64,000 nt of DNA. Source: Pilimelia columellifera (GTDB lineage: Bacteria; Actinomycetota; Actinomycetes; Mycobacteriales; Micromonosporaceae). Location of the stretch: NCBI RefSeq assembly GCF_039532605.1, contig NZ_BAAARY010000001.1, forward strand, positions 186,001 to 250,000. The letters are read 5' to 3'. Position 1 is the first letter of the stretch. The number at the start of each line of letters is the position of its first letter. The notes beneath the pieces were generated by a model. That model ran no database searches and was not told the DNA's origin. It was given only the letters and a program-made list of their open reading frames with translations. Below, one piece after another: positions 26,468-34,474 of this stretch. The translations under genes and the position numbers were made by a program.

Positions 26468-27822
26468 GCGGTCACCTCACCGTCGACGACGCGGACCATG
26501 AGGACCTGCTCGGGGACGTGCCGTCGCACCGAGCGGACGGTCAGCCGCACCCGACCCCGCGGCTGCGGGTCACCGGCCTCGTCGACGACCGGCGACAGGC
26601 CGACGGTGACCTGCTCGCCGGCCGACGGGATGTGACCGAGGGCTGCCATGACCAGCCCGGAGATGGTGTCGTAGGCGTCGCCCTCGGGCAGCGGCACGCC
26701 GGTGCGTTCGGCGACCTCGTCGATGCGGGCGCCGCCGGGCAGCAGCCACGACCCGCCCGGGGCGGCCTCGATGCCCAGCTCGGGCAGGTCGTCCTCGTCG
26801 CGGATGTCGCCGACGAGCTCCTCGGCGACGTCCTCCAGGGTGGCGACGCCGGCGAAGCCGCCGTACTCGTCGACCACCACGGCGAGCTGCCGGTGGGCGG
26901 CCTTGAGGCGTTCGAGCAGGCCGGGCAGCGGCAGGGAAGCGGGCACCAGGACCGGCGGGTCAGCCAGGTCGCCGACGGTGACGACGCGGCGTTGTTCCGG
27001 GGCCAGCCGGACCACGTCGGCGATCGAGACGACCCCGACGACGTCGTCGACGCCGGCGCCGGTGACCGGGAAGCGCGAGTGGCCGGTGTCAAGCAGCTCG
27101 ACCACCCGCAGCGCCGGCTCGCCGGCGGGGATGGTGACGGTGTTGACCCGGGGCACCATGACCTCGCCGGCGGTCCGGTCGCGGAACTCGAGCCCGTGGT
27201 CGAGCAGCCGGGCGCTGTCGGCGTCGAGGGCCCCGCGGGCGAACGCGGTGGCGATGATCCGGTCGAGGTCCTCGGCGGTGGCGCCCTGGGGCAGCTCCTC
27301 GACGGGCTCGATGCCGACCCGGCGCAGCAGTTTGTTGGCTGTCGCGTCGAAGACCCGGATGAGCGGACCGGCGACGGCAAGGTAGATGAGCGTGGAGCGG
27401 GACAGCGACCGGGCCAGGGCCTCCGGTTTGGCGATGGCGAGGTTCTTGGGGGCCAACTCGCCGAGGACCATCTGGACGATGGTGGCGAACAGCAACGCCA
27501 CGATCATCGACACGGTCAGGCTCGTTTTCTCCGAGAGGCCGGCGGCCCCGCCGAGCAGGTTGGCCAGGCCCTTGCCGAGGAACGGCTCGGCGACATAGCC
27601 GGCGAGCAGCGCGGTGACGGTGATCCCGACCTGGGCGCCGGAGAGCACGAACGAGAGCCGTTCGGTGACGCGCAGGGCGCGGACCGCGGCGGCGTCGCCG
27701 GTGTCGGCCATGGCACGGAGCCGGCCGCGGTCGACAGCGACGTAGGCGAACTCCTGGGCGACGAAGTAGCCGGTGGCGACGGTCAACATGATGATGACCG
27801 TCAAGCCGATGGCGATCAGCAC
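26464..27822 (-). CDS. CNNM/CBS/CorC_HlyC-domain membrane protein
   Basis: A 452-residue protein with the full hemolysin C architecture: CNNM membrane domain (about 1-200, including GYFVAQEFAYVAVDRGRLR and VLGELAPKNLAIA), a CBS pair (about 210-335, with MVPRVNTVTIPAGEPALR and LAVVVDEYGGFAGVATLED) and a C-terminal CorC_HlyC domain (about 350-440). Members are tied to Mg2+/Co2+ efflux and homeostasis. The gene is the first of a two-gene operon with a shorter paralogue, a pair common in actinobacteria. The start is a GTG at 27820-27822. Confidence 0.92.
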   Translation of the reverse strand: MLIAIGLTVIIMLTVATGYFVAQEFAYVAVDRGRLRAMADTGDAAAVRALRVTERLSFVLSGAQVGITVTALLAGYVAEPFLGKGLANLLGGAAGLSEKTSLTVSMIVALLFATIVQMVLGELAPKNLAIAKPEALARSLSRSTLIYLAVAGPLIRVFDATANKLLRRVGIEPVEELPQGATAEDLDRIIATAFARGALDADSARLLDHGLEFRDRTAGEVMVPRVNTVTIPAGEPALRVVELLDTGHSRFPVTGAGVDDVVGVVSIADVVRLAPEQRRVVTVGDLADPPVLVPASLPLPGLLERLKAAHRQLAVVVDEYGGFAGVATLEDVAEELVGDIRDEDDLPELGIEAAPGGSWLLPGGARIDEVAERTGVPLPEGDAYDTISGLVMAALGHIPSAGEQVTVGLSPVVDEAGDPQPRGRVRLTVRSVRRHVPEQVLMVRVVDGEVTA

Positions 27823-28007
27823 CGGACGTCACCGCCGGCGGCGCGGAAGCCGACGGGGGCGCTCGCGGCATCGTCGCGAGCGAATTCGGTTCGCCGGTCG
27901 ATGCCCGGCCCGGTACTGGCGCCAGCGGCGCTACCATCAGACACGAATCGGACACTAACACGCGCAACTGTACGGTTGCTGTGCGCCCAGCACGGGAGGT
28001 CACCCGC

Positions 28008-28403
28008 ATGCGTCAGCTGCTCCGTATAGGCGAACTGGCCGCCCAAGCGGGAGTCAGCCCCCGGACCGTCGACTACTACACGCAGCTCGGTCTCCTGCGG
28101 CCGGCCGAACGCACCGACGGCGGCTTCCGCATGTACGAGCCCGCCGCGGTGGACGTCATCGGCACCATCCGGCAGTTGGAGAGCCACGGAATCCACCTCA
28201 ACGACATGACCCAGGCGCTCAACGCCGAAACCGACGGCGACGTCAGCCGCGCCCTGGCCGAGCTCGACGTCGATCTCACGGCGCTGCGTGACGCGGTGGC
28301 CGCCGCGGCCCCGCACTCGCACGCCATCCTGGAGCTGATCACGGCCCGCGCCCACGCGCTCATCACCGCTGGCATCGAAATCATCAACTCGCCGCTGATC
28401 TGA
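28008..28403 (+). CDS. MerR-family transcriptional regulator
   Basis: The ATG at 28008 follows GGGAGGT and gives 131 residues. The first 70 are a MerR winged helix-turn-helix: LLRIGELAAQAGVSPRTVDYY, then YTQLGLLRPAERTDGGFRMY. A coiled-coil dimerisation helix and a short C-terminal part (HAILELITARAHALITAG) follow. No cysteines are present, so it is not a metal or SoxR sensor; the effector is unknown. It precedes the desaturase gene on the same strand by 264 bases. A palindrome lies in that gap (28486-28501), so local control of the desaturase is a plausible guess. Confidence 0.88.
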   Translation: MRQLLRIGELAAQAGVSPRTVDYYTQLGLLRPAERTDGGFRMYEPAAVDVIGTIRQLESHGIHLNDMTQALNAETDGDVSRALAELDVDLTALRDAVAAAAPHSHAILELITARAHALITAGIEIINSPLI

Positions 28404-28485
28404 GGAAAGCGGCGAATGATTCCCCGGTTCCGCCGCTGATGGCGTGGCCGCAAATCGCGGGTATGCTCGGAAATGGATTCATAAC

Positions 28486-28501
28486 ACGGTCGTCCGACCG
28501 T
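28486..28501. promoter_or_regulatory. 16-bp palindrome in the desaturase upstream region, candidate operator
   Basis: Two 7-base arms (ACGGTCG and its complement) flank a TC spacer between the MerR gene and the desaturase. The spacing from the desaturase start (28668) leaves room for a promoter between. MerR proteins bind such short dyads, but no -35/-10 pair with the 19-bp MerR spacing was seen across it. Confidence 0.35.
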
Positions 28502-28667
28502 TCCTAGGCAGCTATCGCGCCATCACAGGAGCAGCGCACGGAAATCACGCGCGCGAGACGCGACATGGCCCGTCGCCCATCCTCGCTTCACGATCTGCTC
28601 CATCGCTGTTCAACAGGGCTTTCTGCCCGCGGCAGCGGCCCTTATCCAGTCCGCAGGGAGATCGCCC

Positions 28668-29636
28668 ATGAGCGCTGTGCTCACCGCAAGACCGCCGGAG
28701 CCCGTCGAGCCGGCGACACCCGTCAACGCCCCCAAGCCGCTGCTGGCGGCGCCGCAGTCCCGCCTCGCCATCGCGGTGCTGTGGCTGTTCGTCCTCGTGC
28801 CGTTCGCCGCCCTGGCCGCGGCCGTGCCGGTCGCCTGGGGCTGGGGCATGTCGCCGCTTGACGCCACCATGGCCGTCGTGGCATATCTCATCAGCGGTTT
28901 CGGCATCGCCGCCGGCTACCACCGCTACTTCACCCACGGGTCCTTCAAGGCGCCCCGCTGGCTGCGGGTGACGCTCGCCGTCGCCGGTTCGTTGGCTATC
29001 GAGGGCAGTCCGACGCAGTGGGTCGCTGACCACCGCCGGCACCACGCGTTCGCCGACCGCGAGGGCGACCCGCACTCCCCGTGGCGGTACGGAGCCAGCA
29101 TCGGGGCCCTGGTCAAGGGGCTGTTCTTCGCCCACGTCGGCTGGCTGTTCAACCGTGAGGTGAGCAACCGTGACCGGTTCGCCCCGGACCTGGTAGCCGA
29201 CCGCGACCTGCGCGTCGTCGACCGGTTGTTCCTACCGCTGGTGCTGGTGTCGGTTTTCGCGCCCGCGCTCATCGGCGGCCTGGCGACCATGTCATGGGCA
29301 GGGGCGCTGACCGGCTTCTTCTGGGGCAGCCTGGTCCGGATCGCGCTGCTGCACCACGTCACCTGGTCGGTTAACTCGATCTGCCACGTCGTCGGCGACC
29401 GGCCGTTCACCAGCAAGGACAAGGCCACGAACTTCTGGCCGCTGGCCATTTTGTCCTTCGGCGAGAGCTGGCACAACCTGCACCACGCCGACCCGACCTG
29501 CGCCCGACACGGGGTGCTGCGTGGGCAGATCGACCCTGCGGGGCGGCTCATCTGGATCTTCGAGAAGCTCGGCTGGGCCACGGACGTCCGGTGGCCCGAC
29601 GCGGGACGACTGGCCGCCAAGACCATCACCCGGTGA
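28668..29636 (+). CDS. Acyl-CoA desaturase (delta-9 type membrane fatty acid desaturase)
   Basis: A 322-residue integral membrane protein with the three His boxes of the stearoyl-CoA desaturase family: HRYFTH at 85-90, HRRHH at 122-126 and ESWHNLHHADP near residue 275. These bind the di-iron centre. Hydrophobic segments at about 33-55, 65-83, 103-115 and 180-225 fit the four-helix topology. The enzyme introduces a cis double bond into saturated acyl chains and adjusts membrane fluidity. The ATG at 28668 follows CAGGGAG. It is the last gene before the tRNA-Lys that carries the integrated element. Confidence 0.93.
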   Translation: MSAVLTARPPEPVEPATPVNAPKPLLAAPQSRLAIAVLWLFVLVPFAALAAAVPVAWGWGMSPLDATMAVVAYLISGFGIAAGYHRYFTHGSFKAPRWLRVTLAVAGSLAIEGSPTQWVADHRRHHAFADREGDPHSPWRYGASIGALVKGLFFAHVGWLFNREVSNRDRFAPDLVADRDLRVVDRLFLPLVLVSVFAPALIGGLATMSWAGALTGFFWGSLVRIALLHHVTWSVNSICHVVGDRPFTSKDKATNFWPLAILSFGESWHNLHHADPTCARHGVLRGQIDPAGRLIWIFEKLGWATDVRWPDAGRLAAKTITR

Positions 29637-29986
29637 TCCGCAGGGTCGGGCCGCGCGAGGCGTAGCCCTCGGCGCGGGAGGCGTCCGCGCGGAGGGCGGC
29701 AGCAGATCGGCCGCCGACGTCCTGAGATAGGGGTGGTCGCCGTCCAAGAGCGCAGCCCCGGTTCGAGACGCGCTGGAACGTTCTCCGCGCCCTCACCGGC
29801 GCCGGGTTCGTCCGGCTGGGCTGGGCGCTGACCCTGCCCGTCGCCTGAGGGCAGAGCCGCGCCCGGCTGGGCGTTCGCCCGGGCCACTGCACAGCGAAGC
29901 GTGCGGTAAGCTCACGCCGGCTGACGGGTCGGCATGAACGCGTCAGCTGAGTAGTGTCGACGCTGAGTAACCTCCAGAATTCGCCC
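29637..29986. other. No intact gene; possible gene remnant
   Basis: About 350 bases between the desaturase and the tRNA-Lys contain no supported gene. On the + strand, about 29758-29847 reads RFETRWNVLRALTGAG and then FVRLGWALTLPVA before a stop, which looks like the tail of a protein without an intact upstream part. This is weak evidence of decay. Confidence 0.35.
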
Positions 29987-30058
29987 GGGCTGCTAGCTCA
30001 ATGGCAGAGCAGTGGACTTTTAATCCATTGGTTCAGGGTTCGAGTCCCTGGCGGCCCA
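29987..30058 (+). tRNA. tRNA-Lys (anticodon TTT)
   Basis: A 72-base cloverleaf is visible: acceptor GGGCTGC pairs with GCGGCCC, the D arm contains TAGCTCAATGG, the anticodon stem GTGGA/TCCAT closes the loop CTTTTAA with anticodon TTT, and the T arm is CAGGG-TTCGAGT-CCCTG. CCA is not encoded. The gene's 3' half forms the left attachment repeat of the integrated element, so the functional tRNA is kept after integration. Confidence 0.95.
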
Positions 30059-30059
30059 C
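30035..30059 (+). repeat. attL: left 25-base attachment repeat within tRNA-Lys
   Basis: Identical to 42449-42473. It covers the T arm and the 3' acceptor strand of tRNA-Lys. Tyrosine integrases of AICEs cross over within such tRNA 3' segments. Confidence 0.93.
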
Positions 30060-30140
30060 AAAACACCAGGTCAGGGCACATGTTGGCCCGCCAGCAATTG
30101 CCCAGAATCGCAAGTACAGCAGCAAAGTACAGCAGCGAGG

Positions 30141-31373
30141 TCACTCGCCCACCTCCTCGCCGAGACTCGCGCTCAGCTTCTTGAGCGCCGACCGGGTGGC
30201 GTCCGAGGTCACCTGTGTATAGATCTCCATCGTGATCGCGAACTGGGCGTGCCGCAGGATCTCCATGGCCACGCGAGGGTGCACGTCAAGGTCACGGAGC
30301 AGCGTCCCGCAGGTACGGCGGGCGTCCCGAACGGTGATCCGCGGCACGCCGGCAGCGTCACAACGTCGATCCCAGATGCGGTTGAAATTGCGCGGCTCCA
30401 TCGGAGTGCCGAAGCGAGTGGTGAACACGAACCCGAGGTCCTGCCAGGCCGGACCGGCGGCCGTACGTTCCTTCACCTGCGCTTGCTGACGCTGCTCCAA
30501 CGCGACGGCGCAGATCGAGGGCAGCGGCAGCGTGGCGTCCGAGTTGGCCGTCTTGGTGTCCCGGTGCAGGAGCTGCGTGCCGACCCGTTGGAGCTGGTGC
30601 CCGATGGTGAGCTCAGCCGCGACGAGGTCCAGGTCCTCCCACACGATGCCCAACATCTCGCCCTTACGGAGGCCGAGCACCAGGACCATGACGTAGGCGG
30701 CGTAGAACGGATCCTGGTCACGACGGGCCGACTCCAAGAACTGTCGCGCGTGCTCGCTCGACCAGGCGCGACGCTTCTTCGGTCGCATCGGCGGAAGCTT
30801 GACCAACTTCGCCACGTTCTGAGAGATGACGCCCTCGGTCATCGCCTGGGTCAGAGCCGTGCGCAGGACGCGACGAACTCCCGCCAGCGAGGTGGTCGCT
30901 GGGAAGTCCTGGCAGCATCGGCCGAGCGCACAACAGCGACGCTTCTTGACCGGCCGCCGCGCGTCTTTGCCCTGGGCACAGCATTGGCAGGCACGCGCCA
31001 CGCCGTTGATCCACGTCTGGACGTCTCGCACCTGGAGCTTGTCGATGCGCTTCTTTCCCAGGCCCGGGATCAGGTACAGGCGCGTGGCGACCTCGTAGGT
31101 GACGTAGGTGCCCGGGGACAGGTTCGGCCGGACAACGTCCTCCAACCAGCCGGCGAGGTAGGAGGCGACCGTCGGAACTTTGGTCGGCACCGGCCCGGCC
31201 TTGGCCGCCTGGTGGAGTCTGAGCCACTTGCCGTGGACGTCGTCGCGGGTTTTGCCGTAGACGTATTTGCGTTGGCGTTTGCCGTCGGGTTTGGTGACCC
31301 AGACGTAGGCGGCGTGGCCGTTGCGGTAAGGGAAGATCGATCCTTCGCCGTTGGCGCGCGCTTTGGTGGCCAT
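30141..31373 (-). CDS. int: Tyrosine recombinase / integrase of the element
   Basis: A 410-residue site-specific recombinase next to attL, in the position usual for AICEs. An N-terminal AP2-like arm region (NGEGSIFPYRNGHAAYVWV) and a SAM-like core-binding domain precede the catalytic domain. The catalytic residues appear to be Arg236 (LGLRKGEM), Lys274, Arg352 in VRDARRTCG where the usual His is Arg349, His375 (LRHAQ) and Tyr385 (EIYTQV). A Cys-rich insertion at about 129-154 holds seven cysteines (CQCC, CC, CC) and could bind zinc. The ATG overlaps the excisionase stop by one base. It catalyses integration at the tRNA-Lys site and, with Xis, excision. Confidence 0.95.
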   Translation of the reverse strand: MATKARANGEGSIFPYRNGHAAYVWVTKPDGKRQRKYVYGKTRDDVHGKWLRLHQAAKAGPVPTKVPTVASYLAGWLEDVVRPNLSPGTYVTYEVATRLYLIPGLGKKRIDKLQVRDVQTWINGVARACQCCAQGKDARRPVKKRRCCALGRCCQDFPATTSLAGVRRVLRTALTQAMTEGVISQNVAKLVKLPPMRPKKRRAWSSEHARQFLESARRDQDPFYAAYVMVLVLGLRKGEMLGIVWEDLDLVAAELTIGHQLQRVGTQLLHRDTKTANSDATLPLPSICAVALEQRQQAQVKERTAAGPAWQDLGFVFTTRFGTPMEPRNFNRIWDRRCDAAGVPRITVRDARRTCGTLLRDLDVHPRVAMEILRHAQFAITMEIYTQVTSDATRSALKKLSASLGEEVGE

Positions 31374-31582
31374 CAGGCGGCGTCCTGCTCGTGGCGGGCG
31401 ACCTGGTCGGCGATGTACTCATCGACCCATTCGGGCAGGATGCGCCGGTACTTGCCGTCTTTGATGGACCGCAACTCCCCGGTGGCGATCTTCATTTTGA
31501 CTTTCGACAGGCCGTAGCCCAGGAGCTGGGCGACGTCGGCGGGTGAGTGCCAACGTGGGGTGATCACGGTCGTGGTCTTCAC
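31373..31582 (-). CDS. xis: Excisionase-like helix-turn-helix protein
   Basis: The GTG at 31580-31582 with GAAAGGA seven bases upstream gives 69 residues; longer readings upstream lie antisense to other frames. The product has a MerR/AlpA-like helix-turn-helix (WHSPADVAQLLGYGLSKVKMK) and the wing and end pattern of AICE and phage excisionases (IKDGKYRRILPEWVDEYIADQV). Xis directs the integrase toward excision. Its stop overlaps the int start (TGATG), and it follows rep by 11 bases, so rep, xis and int form one transcript as in pSAM2. Confidence 0.9.
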   Translation of the reverse strand: MKTTTVITPRWHSPADVAQLLGYGLSKVKMKIATGELRSIKDGKYRRILPEWVDEYIADQVARHEQDAA

Positions 31583-31593
31583 GGTGGTTCCTT

Positions 31594-33201
31594 TCAAGCG
31601 GCGGCCGGAAGGTCGGCCAGGGTTCCGATCTCGTGGGCGATCTCCTCTCGTGCCGTCTCGTGTCGTATCCGGGCCATCGCCGCCGCAGTGTTGGCCAGGA
31701 GAGCGTCGCCGGAGTTGCGCCATCCAGCTCCGGCGAAGGTGAGCGCCCCGACGACGAGGGTGGTTTCCTCGCCTTGGTGGTCGATGGCCCGGACCACGCC
31801 GGTGTCGACCTGCTGGTGGTCCTGGTGCTCGTTGCGGCGGAAGTCGATGCGGGCGGCGCGGAGGTTTCCGAAGGTGGTGGAGTAGCGGCGGGCTTTGGTG
31901 AAGAAGTGGCCGCCGAAGCCGAGCATGTGCGCCCACCGACGTAACCCTTGGCACGGGTTGGTCGGGCGGGCGTTAGCCGGTTGGGTGTCAAGGCCGCCTT
32001 GACGCCGGACGGCGGGTAGAGGCCGACCGATTCGCCAGCACGCGTCGATGAGGCGTTCGACGTGGGTGCCTTGGTCGTCGGCGTAGTTGTTGATGGTGTC
32101 GGCGTCCAGGCGGGTGCTGTTGTGGCCGGTGATCTCAGTGGACTTGGTGGCGTACTTGGCCAGGTATCCGGCGGCCATCCCATCGGTGACGTCCCCGTCG
32201 CCAGCCAGGTTGAGCGGGCGTAGGTCCAACTGGGTGCCCCAGGCGATGGGCCAGCCGGTGGGGTTGTCGGGGTGCCCGCCGACGGTGAGCCCGATCGTCG
32301 TGGCGGCGTACCGGAGAGCGTCGTGCAGGTCGTCGACGCCGATGCCGGCCGGGGGTGGGATCACGGCGTCCAGGTCCCAGGCGTCAATGCCGTCCAGGCG
32401 CAGCAGAGCATGGAAGTGGACAACGCCACGGCGCTGAAACTCGGCCACCTTCCCGTGGGAGAGCCGCACTGGGGACAGGTACCGGGCTTTCCCGCTGTTG
32501 GTGTAGACGACCACGAACGGAATGCCACGGGTCCGGCAGAGGCGGCGGAGGTGCCGGTCGGCGGCTTGTTTGGTGCGCCGCCACAGTTCTCCGCTGGACA
32601 GGTTCCACACGACCTGGTGCTCGTAGTCGTAGCAGTCCGCGCAGACCGGGGTCCCGATCCGGGTGTCGCCGCGTTCGTGGCGGGCGAAGCACACCATCGG
32701 CCGCCCGTGCTGGCAGAGCCGGATGTCTTCGGGCCGGCGCGGGCGGCACGGATCAGGCCGGCAGTCGCAGCGTTTGCGGTTGCGGCAGGTGTGCTTGCTG
32801 ACCTTGTGCGCATGGACGGGTCCGAAGGAAGGGGCGGTGAAGGTGGCGAACGTGGCCGGATGCCGGGCGACGGTTTCGGGGACGCCTTTGCCGCCGATGA
32901 GGCCGGCGCGGATCAGTTGGTAGGCGTCGTTCTGATACGTGCGGGCGCACGATGGGCAGACGGTGTGGCGGCGGTTCCCGCAGGCTTTGTAGATCACCCC
33001 GTCGGGGAGCTGCTCGGTGTGGCGGGCGTCGCCGAGGGCTCCGTGGAGTTGTAGGGGTCGGGTGCACCCGGCGGCGGCCCGGACGTGAGAGATCCAGGAG
33101 TCGTAATCCGGTTGGGTAGCCCGGTAGAACGCGGCCCCATGATCAGTGAGCTGGGACGGCAGAGGCGTGTGGCCGAATGTTGGTAGGTCGGCGTTCGACA
33201 T
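31594..33201 (-). CDS. Replication initiator of RepSA type
   Basis: The ATG at 33199-33201 (a GTG directly before it is also possible) gives 535 residues. A Cys/His-rich region at about 46-190 (YKACGNRRHTVCPSCARTYQ; paired Cys through CRNRKRCDC; CADC) looks zinc-binding. The rolling-circle HUH motif is VVHFHALLRLD with His262/His264. The Tyr motif is GYLAKYATKSTE with Tyr346 and Tyr350. Such proteins nick the double-strand origin of the excised element. The ribosome binding site (GGTGGGGGG) and start codon lie in one arm of a perfect inverted repeat (33197-33237), which suggests translational control. Confidence 0.92.
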   Translation of the reverse strand: MSNADLPTFGHTPLPSQLTDHGAAFYRATQPDYDSWISHVRAAAGCTRPLQLHGALGDARHTEQLPDGVIYKACGNRRHTVCPSCARTYQNDAYQLIRAGLIGGKGVPETVARHPATFATFTAPSFGPVHAHKVSKHTCRNRKRCDCRPDPCRPRRPEDIRLCQHGRPMVCFARHERGDTRIGTPVCADCYDYEHQVVWNLSSGELWRRTKQAADRHLRRLCRTRGIPFVVVYTNSGKARYLSPVRLSHGKVAEFQRRGVVHFHALLRLDGIDAWDLDAVIPPPAGIGVDDLHDALRYAATTIGLTVGGHPDNPTGWPIAWGTQLDLRPLNLAGDGDVTDGMAAGYLAKYATKSTEITGHNSTRLDADTINNYADDQGTHVERLIDACWRIGRPLPAVRRQGGLDTQPANARPTNPCQGLRRWAHMLGFGGHFFTKARRYSTTFGNLRAARIDFRRNEHQDHQQVDTGVVRAIDHQGEETTLVVGALTFAGAGWRNSGDALLANTAAAMARIRHETAREEIAHEIGTLADLPAAA

Positions 33202-33237
33202 CACCCCCCACCTGGTGTTGGGGTGGGGGGTGATGTC
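33197..33237. promoter_or_regulatory. Perfect 16-bp inverted repeat covering the rep ribosome binding site and start codon
   Basis: Arms 33197-33212 and 33222-33237 are exact complements with a 9-base loop. Read in the direction of rep, the 3' arm contains GGTGGGGGG and the ATG itself, so an mRNA hairpin would hide both. As DNA it could also be a protein binding site or part of the origin. Confidence 0.75.
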
Positions 33238-33251
33238 CAGCGTCGAACTGG

Positions 33252-33650
33252 TCACTTCCAACGGCCCATCAGGGGCAGTGGGACACCGCACAGAATGTGC
33301 CGACCCAGGCCGGCGAGGATCGCCGATAGGGGTTGGTCGCAGATGCGGCAGGGGTGGGTGCTGTGGCCGGTGGCCACAGTGGTGGTGTGCTGGCCGTGCA
33401 GGGTGTCGCAGTCGATCACCTCGTAGGTGACCTCGCGGACGACGACGATGGGGCGGCAGGGGTGGCATTGCTGGGCGGCGGGTTTGACCCGCCCGCAGGA
33501 GACCACGGCGAGCGTTGACCCGGCCCGGATGGTGACCGGCTGGTGGCAGGGTCCGCCGTCGACGGTGTGGACGACGGTAGTGGCGGTGTCGACCGGGTCG
33601 CCGGTACAGGCGTGGACGGTGTGATGCCGGTCGATGGTGGTGATGGTCAT
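33252..33650 (-). CDS. Cys-rich small protein of the element, unknown function
   Basis: A 132-residue protein starting at ATG 33648-33650, which overlaps the preceding stop (ATGA). Cys and His are frequent: HHTVHACTG, GGPCHQP, SCGRVKPAAQQCHPC, DCDTLHG and HPCRICDQPL, which suggests one or two zinc-ribbon-like units. No membrane segment is seen. It lies just upstream of the hairpin that precedes rep, so it may take part in replication or its control. I do not recognise a named family. Confidence 0.72.
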   Translation of the reverse strand: MTITTIDRHHTVHACTGDPVDTATTVVHTVDGGPCHQPVTIRAGSTLAVVSCGRVKPAAQQCHPCRPIVVVREVTYEVIDCDTLHGQHTTTVATGHSTHPCRICDQPLSAILAGLGRHILCGVPLPLMGRWK

Positions 33651-33955
33651 CCGGTGCCGCCGAAACGCTGCTGGGCGGCTTGGCGGGTGATGCCCAGGCG
33701 TGAGCCGATCTCGGCCCAGGAGTAGCCGTAAGTGCGGCGGAGGCCGATGACGGCGGTAGTGATCGCCTCATCCAGGACGACGGATAGGGCGGTCAGGTCG
33801 CGGAGGGCTTCGACGTCGCCGGCAGCGACGCGCCGGCCGTGGGCGGCGATGATCCGGCGGGTGAACGCCGCGTAGTCGTTGTTCTCAACCACGGTGCGGC
33901 GGCGTTGGGGTTTGGGTTGGGTGGGGAGTGTCAAGGTTGTGTTGACGGTGTTCAT
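33647..33955 (-). CDS. Small helix-turn-helix protein of the element
   Basis: A 102-residue protein with a C-terminal helix-turn-helix (YSWAEIGSRLGITRQAAQQRF) of the sigma-70 region 4/HTH_23 kind, and an N-terminal helical part (TRRIIAAHGRRVAAGDVEALRDL). It starts at ATG 33953-33955, overlapping the upstream stop, and its own stop overlaps the next start. Similar small DNA-binding proteins are common in actinobacterial plasmids and AICEs. It probably regulates or assists replication, but the target is unknown. Confidence 0.78.
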   Translation of the reverse strand: MNTVNTTLTLPTQPKPQRRRTVVENNDYAAFTRRIIAAHGRRVAAGDVEALRDLTALSVVLDEAITTAVIGLRRTYGYSWAEIGSRLGITRQAAQQRFGGTG

Positions 33956-34389
33956 GCCCGGGCCTCGATCCCGTGCACAGCCCGCAGATGGGCAGCAGCC
34001 GCCGCCCGCATGGCGGTGACGACCTCAGTGGCGGTGCGGCCGTTGGTGTCGTTGAAGTCGGCGACGATGGTCCCGAGGTCGGGTAGGCCGCCGAGTAGGT
34101 GCAGGCGCAGGGCTGGGCTGTGGGCGTGGTGGTGGGTGCCGAGCCATCCGGCGAACTCGCCGATCGTGTCGTTGACGAAAGCGGGGATGTCCACGGCGGT
34201 GCGGACGTCCAGACCGGCGGCGGTGTAGATCGCGCCGATCGCGCACACCGGCGGGATGCCGACGGGGGTGGTGTGGTGGTCGTAAAGGTTCCCGGTGGTC
34301 CAGCCGTGGGCGTCGATGACGTCCGCGGCCGTGTTCAGCAGCTGGCCGGCGCACCGGTCGTTTGCAGTGGTGTTTTGGGTAGGGTTCAT
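33952..34389 (-). CDS. Small element protein, DUF6197-like
   Basis: A 145-residue protein with ATG at 34387-34389 behind AAGGAGAGGG. The pattern LLNTAADVIDAHGWTTGN, then PVCAIGAIYTAAG and a C-terminal helix (ATEVVTAMRAAAAAHLR), resembles a family of small actinobacterial proteins I know as DUF6197; this match is from memory. No catalytic motif is evident. Its stop overlaps the next ATG, tying it to the small genes before rep. Confidence 0.7.
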   Translation of the reverse strand: MNPTQNTTANDRCAGQLLNTAADVIDAHGWTTGNLYDHHTTPVGIPPVCAIGAIYTAAGLDVRTAVDIPAFVNDTIGEFAGWLGTHHHAHSPALRLHLLGGLPDLGTIVADFNDTNGRTATEVVTAMRAAAAAHLRAVHGIEARA

Positions 34390-34474
34390 CGCCCTCTCCT
34401 TTCGTAGGTGGTGGGTGAAATAGGCGGCGGCACCCGGTTAGCTGGCAGGCTTCGAGTGGGTGCCGTCGCTTCGG

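Noticed and set aside
31419..32183. 254-codon open frame antisense or out of frame to rep and xis
   Set aside because: Low-complexity Pro/Thr/Ser sequence; rep motifs are in another frame.
33202..33771. Upstream extension of the rep frame (725 codons in total)
   Set aside because: Pro/His/Arg-rich shadow across the Cys-rich gene; rep begins at the ATG behind GGTGGGGGG.
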